From contig NZ_PKUQ01000052.1 of NCBI RefSeq assembly GCF_002866925.1, positions 62,001 through 126,000 on the forward strand: a stretch of DNA of 64,000 nucleotides, given 5' to 3'. The position numbers and the translations under genes are program-made. The stretch is from Cohaesibacter celericrescens. GTDB taxonomy: Bacteria; Pseudomonadota; Alphaproteobacteria; Rhizobiales; Cohaesibacteraceae. The notes beneath the pieces were generated by a model that searched no databases, was not told where the DNA came from, and was given only the letters and a program-made list of their open reading frames with translations. Below are positions 57,464-64,000 of this stretch, one piece after another. Each line of letters begins with the position of its first letter. Position 1 is the stretch's first letter.

Positions 57464-57717
57464 ATATTGTCAAATTCCTATTCGCTCGAATTGGCGAACC
57501 TTCCACATTTGCGGGCCTGCCTGCGCTGGTGATTGGAATGCTTCAATTGTTTGATGTGAATGAAGCCGGTCAAATCGGTGCCGTGGTTCAAGACGCTCTG
57601 CCAAAGGCGGCTGAGGGCGATTGGATCGGTTCGGCTCTCATTTTGGCGGCTGGCCTGATCGCTGTTTTCATGCCCGACAAGGGCGCTCCAACCGACTTAA
57701 CCCGAAACCTGCGCTAA
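57457..57717 (+). CDS. 86-aa holin-like membrane protein
   Basis: Two hydrophobic segments (about 18-33 and 57-71) separated by an acidic loop, with a charged C-terminus. Size and topology fit a holin working with the SleB-type lysin three genes upstream. Not matched to a named family. Confidence 0.6.
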   Translation: MLNIVKFLFARIGEPSTFAGLPALVIGMLQLFDVNEAGQIGAVVQDALPKAAEGDWIGSALILAAGLIAVFMPDKGAPTDLTRNLR

Positions 57718-57771
57718 CCGCGCTTGTGGCTGATAGAGGCGGGGGCGGTGTGAAGCCGCTCCCGAAACCTT

Positions 57772-57900
57772 ATGTACGATTACATTCCTGAATGGCTTTT
57801 GCCTTACGTGCCAGGCGGAACCGATTACACCAATGAAAAAAACATGAAAACTCTCTTGATTGCAGCGTTCGTAATCTGGTTTGTGTTCTATCGAAAATGA
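57772..57900 (+). CDS. 42-aa membrane protein
   Basis: MYDYIPEWLLPYVPGGTDYT then a C-terminal helix (about 27-40) ending YRK. The stop overlaps the next start (ATGA). No clear ribosome binding site; codon phase and coupling support it. Confidence 0.5.
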   Translation: MYDYIPEWLLPYVPGGTDYTNEKNMKTLLIAAFVIWFVFYRK

Positions 57901-58148
57901 TTGAAACGTCTCTTGGCCGTCCTGCGTGCGGCTGGATGATTGATCCAGCCAATCCGGATTTTATGATTGCCAAGCCCTGCGACGTTCCAGCCGGTTCGGG
58001 GTCGTCTTCATATCTTCCGACCTATGCCGACACCATTCTATTCGGTTGGGGTTCTGACAGCGTCCAGCTTGATGAGCCGGTCAATCGTTCGGCATGGCTC
58101 TATCTGGGAATAGGGCTAGTCGTTTTTGCTTGGATATTATCCGACTGA
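57897..58148 (+). CDS. 83-aa membrane protein
   Basis: Pro/Gly/Ser-rich soluble part and a C-terminal membrane helix (WLYLGIGLVVFAWIL, about 67-81). Last plus-strand gene of the provirus; it overlaps the convergent regulator gene by 68 bases. Function unknown. Confidence 0.6.
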   Translation: MIETSLGRPACGWMIDPANPDFMIAKPCDVPAGSGSSSYLPTYADTILFGWGSDSVQLDEPVNRSAWLYLGIGLVVFAWILSD

Positions 58149-58488
58149 TTGAATTGGCGTGAAGGCCTAGCGCCTTGCCAATTTCCGAATTTGTCCAGCC
58201 TTTACGGGCAAGTCTCATAATAGAGCGATCGCGCTCTATTTTTTTTGCGTCCATCGTTTGGCGCTCTTGGCGTTTCTGCCAGCTTTTCACAGTCTCAATT
58301 GGTAAATTATGCTCTCTGGCAAATTGCGCCGGCTTAACGCTCGATGCTGATTTTCTGTAAAGCGCATTCAATCGCCTGCGCAATTTTTGCTCACGCTCGA
58401 TCTGTTGCGCGTCTTTTTCCAGTTTGGCCGCTTGCGCTTTTAAATCGCGGGCGGCCTGCCTCATAATATGAATTCGTCTGTCAAACAT
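58081..58488 (-). CDS. Helix-turn-helix regulator at the right end of the provirus
   Basis: 135 aa, strongly basic. A helical N-terminus rich in Arg/Gln/Lys (about 8-50), one possible HTH at 53-70 (KPAQFAREHNLPIETVKSW) and a second, better one at 92-117 (LARKGWTNSEIGKALGLHA), the pattern of MarR/LuxR-end or resolvase-type HTHs. Probably a second regulator of provirus genes. A 12-base palindrome lies 33 bases upstream of its start. Confidence 0.75.
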   Translation of the reverse strand: MFDRRIHIMRQAARDLKAQAAKLEKDAQQIEREQKLRRRLNALYRKSASSVKPAQFAREHNLPIETVKSWQKRQERQTMDAKKIERDRSIMRLARKGWTNSEIGKALGLHANSISRIISKQKRLALFPDRAMPND

Positions 58489-58520
58489 GGCTTTTCTTGT
58501 GGATAGGTGATGTTGGAATT

Positions 58521-58532
58521 CCCCTTAAGGGG
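58521..58532. promoter_or_regulatory. 12-bp perfect palindrome before the right-end regulator
   Basis: CCCCTTAAGGGG sits 33 bases upstream of the minus-strand regulator start, where an autoregulatory operator would be expected. Confidence 0.35.
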
Positions 58533-58610
58533 GTAAACGTCAAATATCACAATCAAAGTATTTCGCGGGTTAATTGAGTTGTTGAGTTTATTAAATGTTT
58601 TATGAAATCA

Positions 58611-58638
58611 AAGGCGTATAATATATCTTATGGAATTT
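58611..58638 (+). other. Right attachment site, dif-like
   Basis: AAGGCGTATAA, TATATC, TTATGGAATTT. The central six bases are identical to those at the left end, and TTATG matches the XerD arm of bacterial dif. Joining the left XerC-type arm to this XerD-type arm rebuilds a more dif-like site than either end alone, as expected if the chromosome halves flank the insertion. Confidence 0.6.
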
Positions 58639-58768
58639 TATTTAAAATCTCTAACCGTTATAGGCAAGTTGACCCAAGAACGACTTACACACCTCTATGG
58701 GTATTTGGCACCTCGCACAAATCCCATATCGGAAAGTCTCACGTTAGAAGATCCTGACCCTAGGATTG

Positions 58769-59875
58769 CTAAGCGCTGAGATCAGGTTTGCCAAGCACTT
58801 TCACCGCCTGTTGATCCGCATTGAATAGATGAACGCGACTTTTGTTGAAACTAAAAACCTCTCGGCTTCCCTTCTGAATGGCCACATCTCCATCAACTTC
58901 AACAGTCAGCATTTGATCGTTGAGGGTTCCATAAACATAGGTGGTGCCACCCAGTTTTTCGACAACTTCAGCATTTAAAATGATCTCGATTTCGCCTTCA
59001 TGACCGGCCATAAAGTGCTCTGGCCTGATACCAAGCTCTAACTGCTGACCTTTCACAAGACCACTTGTTTCCACCTTCAGTGAAACCGTTTGTCCGTCAG
59101 GGAAAGCCAGGATCACGTGCTGTTCATCCAACTCTTGAATGGTGACAGGCAAGAAGTTCATTTTGGGTGAACCGATAAAGCCAGCAACAAATTTATTGGT
59201 TGGCTGATGATAGAGCGTCAAAGGCGTTCCTACTTGCTCGACGGCACCGTCACGCAAGACGACGATCTTATCGGCCATCGTCATTGCCTCGACCTGATCG
59301 TGCGTCACATAGATCATGGTGTTACCCAGCTCGTCATGCAGTTTTGATATTTCAATGCGCATTTGCACACGCAACTCAGCATCTAGATTGGATAATGGTT
59401 CATCAAACAGGAACACTTTTGGCTTCCGGACAATCGTACGTCCGATCGCAACACGTTGGCGTTGCCCGCCTGATAGCTGGCGCGGTTTGCGGTCCAGCAA
59501 TTCACCAAGTTTGAGGATTTTTGCCGCGTCATTTACTTGCTGTTCGATGACATCTTTGCTCTCGCCAGCCACTTCAAGGCCAAAACTCATATTCTCACGC
59601 ACGGTCATATGCGGATAGAGAGCATAAGACTGAAACACCATGGCGATACCGCGGGCGCTTGCCTTTGTGTCCGTGACACATTCCTTGTCGATAAAAATCT
59701 CGCCACCACTCACCTCTTCAAGGCCCGCGATCATTCTTAAAAGAGTGGATTTGCCACAGCCTGAAGGCCCAACAAAAACGACAAATTCGCCACTGTTGAT
59801 TTCTAGATCCACACCATGAATAGTACGGACGGATCCAAAATATTTTTCAAGGGATTGGAGCTTCACATCAGCCAT
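58769..59875 (-). CDS. Carbohydrate ABC transporter ATPase (UgpC/MsmX type)
   Basis: 368 aa. Walker A GPSGCGKST (36-44), signature LSGGQRQRVAIGR, Walker B VFLFDEPLSNLD, then a C-terminal TOBE/OB domain (about 235-368). Energises the two permeases encoded at 60617-62389. Last gene of this minus-strand importer operon and the first host gene right of the provirus. Confidence 0.95.
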   Translation of the reverse strand: MADVKLQSLEKYFGSVRTIHGVDLEINSGEFVVFVGPSGCGKSTLLRMIAGLEEVSGGEIFIDKECVTDTKASARGIAMVFQSYALYPHMTVRENMSFGLEVAGESKDVIEQQVNDAAKILKLGELLDRKPRQLSGGQRQRVAIGRTIVRKPKVFLFDEPLSNLDAELRVQMRIEISKLHDELGNTMIYVTHDQVEAMTMADKIVVLRDGAVEQVGTPLTLYHQPTNKFVAGFIGSPKMNFLPVTIQELDEQHVILAFPDGQTVSLKVETSGLVKGQQLELGIRPEHFMAGHEGEIEIILNAEVVEKLGGTTYVYGTLNDQMLTVEVDGDVAIQKGSREVFSFNKSRVHLFNADQQAVKVLGKPDLSA

Positions 59876-59898
59876 GTTGGATTCCTGTTCACTGCTAC

Positions 59899-60606
59899 TC
59901 AGGCGTAGCTCTCAATTTCGTTGATCAATTCTCTGAGCTGCCCGACATAATTATCCAGTTCAGCGGCATCGATATGAAAGTCGGTGAATGCAATGCCCGC
60001 CTTGGCACCGCCAACGGTGAATGTACTGGCTATATTGTCGATTTTGCCTGCAGGGTCACAGCGGCAAACATAGCCTTCGCGGCGTATTTTTTCGATAGTG
60101 TCCATCATTACGCTCTTTTGGTTTGGCTCCCAATGACACGTAATTTGCGACAATTCTTCATCATCCAGTTCTGCCATCAGCACTTGTCCGATAGAAGACT
60201 GAGAAGCATGATAGAGGTGATAACCACCCAATCCCTCGGCCGGATTTTGGTGTGCTTGTGCGTGAAACATATAGACAACGGAATCTTGCCACAGGACACC
60301 AATCGCCAAGGTCCTGTCATCGAAGGGTCTGTTGATCGCTACCTTGGTCGCCGCCCTGAAAATCGCAGAGGAATGAAAGCTTTGCGCAGCCAAAACATGC
60401 ACCACCGGTCCGGGCATATATTTTTTTTGCGCATTTTGCTCTGCCATACCAATCGACTTCAAGGTACGAAGCAAACGGTTTACCCTGACCTCATTGATCT
60501 GCATCTTTTCTGCCAGCTCTTTGTTTCCCATCGGACGGCCACTTGTCGTGAGCTCTTGGAAACAACGAATGCCGTCTATGAGGCTTTGATTGGGTTGTGA
60601 TGACAA
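59899..60606 (-). CDS. IclR-family transcription regulator
   Basis: 235 aa. N-terminal winged HTH (MGNKELAEKMQINEVRVNRL, about 26-45) and an IclR effector domain (about 75-235). It is embedded in the ABC importer operon between permease and ATPase genes, so it probably senses the transported compound and autoregulates. The effector domain (TDFHIDAAELDNYVGQLREL at its end) is shorter and diverged from classic IclR proteins. Confidence 0.85.
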   Translation of the reverse strand: MSSQPNQSLIDGIRCFQELTTSGRPMGNKELAEKMQINEVRVNRLLRTLKSIGMAEQNAQKKYMPGPVVHVLAAQSFHSSAIFRAATKVAINRPFDDRTLAIGVLWQDSVVYMFHAQAHQNPAEGLGGYHLYHASQSSIGQVLMAELDDEELSQITCHWEPNQKSVMMDTIEKIRREGYVCRCDPAGKIDNIASTFTVGGAKAGIAFTDFHIDAAELDNYVGQLRELINEIESYA

Positions 60607-60616
60607 GATTCTAACC

Positions 60617-61453
60617 TTATTTTACCGCGCCAGAAGTCACCCCACCGATGAATTGTTTTTGCAAGACAGCAAAGACAAGCACCACAGGAGCAGCAGCAAG
60701 GAAAGAAGCCGCCATGGCTCCACCCCAATCCGCATTATTTTCATTGATATAACGCAGCAACAGCCCCGGGCCAATTGTTCTGTTTTCTTCTGAGGTTACC
60801 AGCGTCATTGAATAGAGCAGATCATTCCACGACCACATGAAGGCATAGAGCGTCACAGTGATGAAAGCGGGAAAAGAAATAGGCATCACAATGCGCAGGA
60901 AAATCTTGAAATTGCTGGCCCCGTCAACCTTGGCCGCCTCAATCAATTCATTGGGCACTTGGCGGAAATAGCTATACATCATATAGGTGGAAACCGGCAA
61001 CGCGAACACGATGTAGGAGATAGTCAGTCCGGTTTTGGTATCGAGCAAGTTGACGGCTTGAAGCATCGGATAGATCGAAATCAACAACACTCCGAACGGG
61101 AACATTTGCGCCGACAAAATGAGCAACATCAGCGGCTTTTTCGCTGGATAGTCAAATTTGGCAAAACTGTAACCAGCAAGCGCCGCAAGCGTTGCGTTAA
61201 GCAAAGCCGAACAGGTGGATGTGATCAAACTGTTTCGCAATTGCAGAAGAATATTGCCTTCAGTTATGGCCGTGATGAAATGGCCCCAGAAAAGCTCATT
61301 CGGAATAAGCGTTGCATCCAATTGATACAGTTCCTGATTGCTTTTAAAGGCACTGATCAAAGCCCAATAAACAGGAAAGAAAAGAAAGAATGCGATGGCA
61401 CACAGGAGCAGCGCAAATCCAATTTTTTCTTGCAGGGATCGTAATTCAAACAT
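60617..61453 (-). CDS. Carbohydrate ABC transporter permease (MalG type)
   Basis: 278 aa with six membrane helices. The EAA loop reads PNELIEAAKVDGASNFKIFL, the usual MalG contact with the ATPase. Follows the MalF-type gene by three bases. Confidence 0.94.
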   Translation of the reverse strand: MFELRSLQEKIGFALLLCAIAFFLFFPVYWALISAFKSNQELYQLDATLIPNELFWGHFITAITEGNILLQLRNSLITSTCSALLNATLAALAGYSFAKFDYPAKKPLMLLILSAQMFPFGVLLISIYPMLQAVNLLDTKTGLTISYIVFALPVSTYMMYSYFRQVPNELIEAAKVDGASNFKIFLRIVMPISFPAFITVTLYAFMWSWNDLLYSMTLVTSEENRTIGPGLLLRYINENNADWGGAMAASFLAAAPVVLVFAVLQKQFIGGVTSGAVK

Positions 61454-61456
61454 GGA

Positions 61457-62389
61457 TCAATCCTCCCGAAACAGGCTGCGTAGATAAAAGACAACAATGG
61501 GCATGAGAGTAAACACCCAGAGTACGCCAATGGCAGAGGCCATACCCAAGTTCCAGTTTTCAAAAGCCTGTCGGAACACCTCGATGGACAGCACAGAGGT
61601 CGCGCGAACGGGCCCACCGCCGGTCAGAGCATAAATAATGTCAAACTGCTGTAGATTTCCGATCATACCCAAAGCGCCGGTCACCAAAAACACGGGCTTG
61701 AGGTGGGGCAAAATCAGCCGCCGTACGACGGTTAGATTGCTGGCTCCATCAATCCGCGCTGCTTCAATCTGCTGAAAATCCATGCCCTGCAATCCTGCAA
61801 GGAAAAAGGACATGAACAGCGGGATCGAAATCCATGCCCGGGTCAAGATAACCGCCATCATTGCCCCGACATCGTCGGAGAGAAACTGGACCGGTGTTTC
61901 AACCAGCCCTGTGCCTATTAGCATCACATTAACAATGCCGTATTTTCCATTGAGCATCCATGCCCAGATGAATGCGCTCACGGTGCTGGGCAAAATCCAT
62001 GGCAACAAAGTCATCGTGCGCAAAACACCTCTGCCGCGAAAATCCTGATACATCAACAGCGCCCAGGAAAGCCCCAAAAACATGGTCAGCAAGGTGGTTC
62101 CAACCACGAAAATCGCAGTTGTCACCCAAGACCCCAGAACATAGGGATCGGTAAGTATCGCCACAAAATTCTCAAAGCCGATAAAGGTCGGCGTTAAGTC
62201 GTAAATTGAATATTGGTAGAATGCCATGGACATGGCATCGATGAAAGGATAGGCAACCATCACCAAAAAGGCGGTCATTGCCGGCACCAAAATCACATAG
62301 GCAAAGCGCCTATCTGTCCGTTTCAGGCTTCCCCGCTTGTGTCTCGAGGAGACCTCATCTTGCTCGCCTTGTCGCGAAGCCATGTCCAT
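61457..62389 (-). CDS. Carbohydrate ABC transporter permease (MalF type)
   Basis: 310 aa; polar N-terminal tail, six membrane helices, EAA loop FQQIEAARIDGASNLTVVRR. Forms the membrane channel with the MalG-type subunit. Separated from the binding-protein gene by 11 bases. Confidence 0.94.
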   Translation of the reverse strand: MDMASRQGEQDEVSSRHKRGSLKRTDRRFAYVILVPAMTAFLVMVAYPFIDAMSMAFYQYSIYDLTPTFIGFENFVAILTDPYVLGSWVTTAIFVVGTTLLTMFLGLSWALLMYQDFRGRGVLRTMTLLPWILPSTVSAFIWAWMLNGKYGIVNVMLIGTGLVETPVQFLSDDVGAMMAVILTRAWISIPLFMSFFLAGLQGMDFQQIEAARIDGASNLTVVRRLILPHLKPVFLVTGALGMIGNLQQFDIIYALTGGGPVRATSVLSIEVFRQAFENWNLGMASAIGVLWVFTLMPIVVFYLRSLFRED

Positions 62390-62400
62390 AATCTTGCCTC

Positions 62401-63666
62401 TTATTTCAAAATACGCGCGATGCGTTTTTCCATCTCGGCAGCCGCTTCTTTTGCGTCCTTTTTACCGAGAATAACGGACTGAACTTCTTCGCTGACAATC
62501 GCCACATAGTTAGCACTGTCTTTCAGGGGTGAAAGTTCGTTGCGTTTTGGCAAACCGAGAGAATTGTTCCAATCGACAATAAATTTGTCTTTGGTGATGA
62601 GTGGATTGTTGCGTGCTGTTTTGGTTACAGGGATAGCACCCAGCTTGGTGAAATAGTCCAGCTGCACATCATCATTCATGGAAAGACCAGCAACAAATTT
62701 TGCAGATGGGCTGTCTTTGGAAATCTTACCATCGACCTTGGCATTGTCAGATTTCAACATGATGAGCAGGTGACCCCATTCCATGGAATGTGACGTCATG
62801 CCGTCTTTGGCAACAGGTGTTTCAATCGGCAGGACGTTAACATCGTAATCCGCCCCCTGCCCGGAGAAATCACGCGCAAAGCCCTTGGCAACGGGAGCGT
62901 CAAAATAGAAGGCCGTATTGCCTTGACCAAACATGCGTCTAGCGGCGCCACGGTCTGTGTCGAGCGAGGCAAGCTTGCGGTCCACAAGGTCTTTCATGAA
63001 GTTGAGCGTTGCAACTGTTGCATCGGAGTTGATAACCAAATTGTCTTGATCATCAAAGATACTGCCACCATGCGCCCACAGCCACAGCTGGAAGTCACTG
63101 GAAATAAGGTTGTTGTCTTTGGTCATCATGGCATAGGGCGTGCTTTGCGCATCCGCTGCCTTGACCTTTTCAAGCGCTGCCGTGAATTCTGCCAACGTTT
63201 TTGGTGAGCTGGAAACACCAGCTTTTTCTAGAACCGCTTTATTGGAGACCAAACTAATGGAGCCAATGTTCCAGGGCATGCCATATTGCTTGCCCTTGAA
63301 TTGACCTGCGGCCAAGACAGCCTGCGGGATCATCGATTCAAGATAGTCTTTGCCATACAGATCGTTGAAGTCGACCAGATTTGGCAATTGCGCAAATGTT
63401 GGCAGCCACTTGGCCGAGCTTTGGTAAACATCCAGATCCTGTTTAGTCCGTACGCGCAGGAAAACATTCTTCTGCATGTCACCCCAAGAACTGGACAAGA
63501 CATTGACCTTAACGCCAGTTTGATCAATCAACCCCTGTACCACCGCAGCATTGCTTGGTTCGGCGGTTACCCAGTTAAGAAATGTAACCTCCTTATCGGC
63601 AGCCAGAGCCGTTCCTGATAATGCAGCAAAGGCCAGCGATGCCAACACACCTGTAATTTTCCTCAT
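62401..63666 (-). CDS. Carbohydrate ABC transporter binding protein (family 1)
   Basis: 421 aa from ATG 63666 (GGGAGAAGACA upstream). Signal peptide MRKITGVLASLAFAALSGTA with likely cleavage after ALA (about residue 23). Family 1 features: YGMPWNIGSISLVSNKAVLE and SDFQLWLWAHGGSIFDDQDN. Periplasmic receptor for a sugar or glycoside; substrate unknown. Confidence 0.93.
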   Translation of the reverse strand: MRKITGVLASLAFAALSGTALAADKEVTFLNWVTAEPSNAAVVQGLIDQTGVKVNVLSSSWGDMQKNVFLRVRTKQDLDVYQSSAKWLPTFAQLPNLVDFNDLYGKDYLESMIPQAVLAAGQFKGKQYGMPWNIGSISLVSNKAVLEKAGVSSSPKTLAEFTAALEKVKAADAQSTPYAMMTKDNNLISSDFQLWLWAHGGSIFDDQDNLVINSDATVATLNFMKDLVDRKLASLDTDRGAARRMFGQGNTAFYFDAPVAKGFARDFSGQGADYDVNVLPIETPVAKDGMTSHSMEWGHLLIMLKSDNAKVDGKISKDSPSAKFVAGLSMNDDVQLDYFTKLGAIPVTKTARNNPLITKDKFIVDWNNSLGLPKRNELSPLKDSANYVAIVSEEVQSVILGKKDAKEAAAEMEKRIARILK

Positions 63667-63695
63667 TGTCTTCTCCCTAGTTGTCATATTGGTGA

Positions 63696-64000
63696 TTATT
63701 GAACACGAATGCCAAATAAGCTCACGGGGTGACCCTGATGATTGGCCAGCCGGATATCGAGCCGTCGCGTCAATTGATCTTTCGGTAGCGGGATGCGGAT
63801 CACCCCGTGGTGATTGTCTTGAATGGTCGTCAACATCTCACCATTGCAGTGCACATCGCAGGCATGAACCAAATGTGGCATAATCCTGTCGTTATGGTGA
63901 TATTGAACGCTCTCAAGTGGATGGTCGTAGTCACAATCGGCATAGAGGCACAATTCACGCGCTTGGACAGGCTCCTGCCATTCCAGAGAAACTTGCGGCT
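63696..64000 (-). CDS. C-terminal end of a gene leaving the window, possibly an FAD-dependent oxidoreductase
   Basis: About 100 codons open to the window edge, ending FGIRVQ and a stop at 63696. The start is outside. The fragment (SVQYHHNDRIMPHLVHACDV, then TIQDNHHGVIRIPLP) is beta-rich and resembles the C-terminal accessory domain of FAD-dependent oxidoreductases often linked to sugar ABC operons. That match is tentative. Same strand as the importer genes and 30 bases upstream of them. Confidence 0.6.
   Translation of the reverse strand, partial: PQVSLEWQEPVQARELCLYADCDYDHPLESVQYHHNDRIMPHLVHACDVHCNGEMLTTIQDNHHGVIRIPLPKDQLTRRLDIRLANHQGHPVSLFGIRVQ

Larger units (their letters stand above)
47983..58638. 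mobile_element. PM2-like (corticovirus-related) tailless dsDNA provirus
   Basis: About 10.66 kb, close to the 10-kb genome of corticovirus PM2. Contents in order: CI-like repressor, early small genes, HUH Rep, packaging ATPase, small membrane proteins, P2-like major capsid protein, more membrane/virion proteins, spike-sized protein, SleB lysin, holin-sized proteins, second regulator. Most genes overlap by one to four bases on the plus strand; the two end regulators read inward or leftward on the minus strand. There are no portal, terminase, tail or integrase genes. The ends are set by dif-like sequences at 47983-48010 and 58611-58638. The rep frameshift means it may now be unable to replicate by itself. 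Confidence 0.88.

Noticed and set aside
47983-58638. Tyrosine or serine integrase gene for the provirus
   Set aside because: I looked on both strands; no frame shows integrase motifs. The regulators at each end are too small and lack them.
47983-58638. Integration at a tRNA gene
   Set aside because: No cloverleaf or tRNA 3-prime end is visible at either boundary.

Overview
The window is chromosomal DNA of a heterotrophic, probably marine alphaproteobacterium. The gene families (TRAP and ABC transporters with strong Shine-Dalgarno sites, FCD-type GntR regulators, a fused DppDF ATPase, a FixK-like regulator, an N-type ATPase) suggest Hyphomicrobiales (Rhizobiales), perhaps near Cohaesibacter or Stappiaceae. 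That placement is inference from gene content; no rRNA or tRNA gene is visible.

Layout. (1) 15-9820: an arginine deiminase operon (arcABC) runs directly into a complete N-type F1Fo-ATPase operon (atpDCQRBEFAG), followed by a convergent Crp/Fnr-family regulator. (2) 11.4-18.6 kb: a carbohydrate cluster (aldose epimerase, two TIM-barrel sugar isomerases, TRAP transporter) bracketed by two paralogous GntR regulators. (3) 19.2-31.0 kb: a tetrulose/pentose-phosphate type cluster (transaldolase, HAD phosphatase, transketolase, RpiB-like and TpiA-like isomerases, SorC regulator, fused DhaK-DhaL kinase, ribose-type ABC importer). The likely route is uptake, phosphorylation and isomerisation to erythrose 4-phosphate, then entry to the pentose phosphate pathway. 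(4) 31.6-44.0 kb: a membrane protein, a LysR regulator and a peptide/N-acyl-amino-acid utilisation cluster (ArgE-like M20, Dpp-type ABC importer, M14 carboxypeptidase, second M20). (5) 44.1-47.6 kb: a nucleotidyltransferase-fold protein, a CHASE4-GGDEF diguanylate cyclase and a KdgF-like cupin.

(6) 47.98-58.64 kb: the most interesting part, a compact provirus of about 10.7 kb related to the tailless, membrane-containing corticovirus PM2. It has a CI-like repressor on the minus strand and an early leader with nested inverted repeats. A HUH rolling-circle Rep gene follows, broken by an apparent one-base deletion. Then come a packaging ATPase, a strong terminator, two tiny membrane proteins, a PM2 P2-like double-jelly-roll major capsid protein, a set of small membrane/virion proteins, a spike-sized 334-aa protein, a SleB-type lysin and holin-sized proteins. 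A second regulator reads inward from the right end. No integrase is present. Both ends carry a 28-bp XerCD/dif-like sequence, so the element probably used host XerC/XerD.

(7) 58.8-64.0 kb: an ABC sugar importer (ATPase, two permeases, binding protein) with an embedded IclR regulator and the C-terminal end of a further gene that leaves the window.
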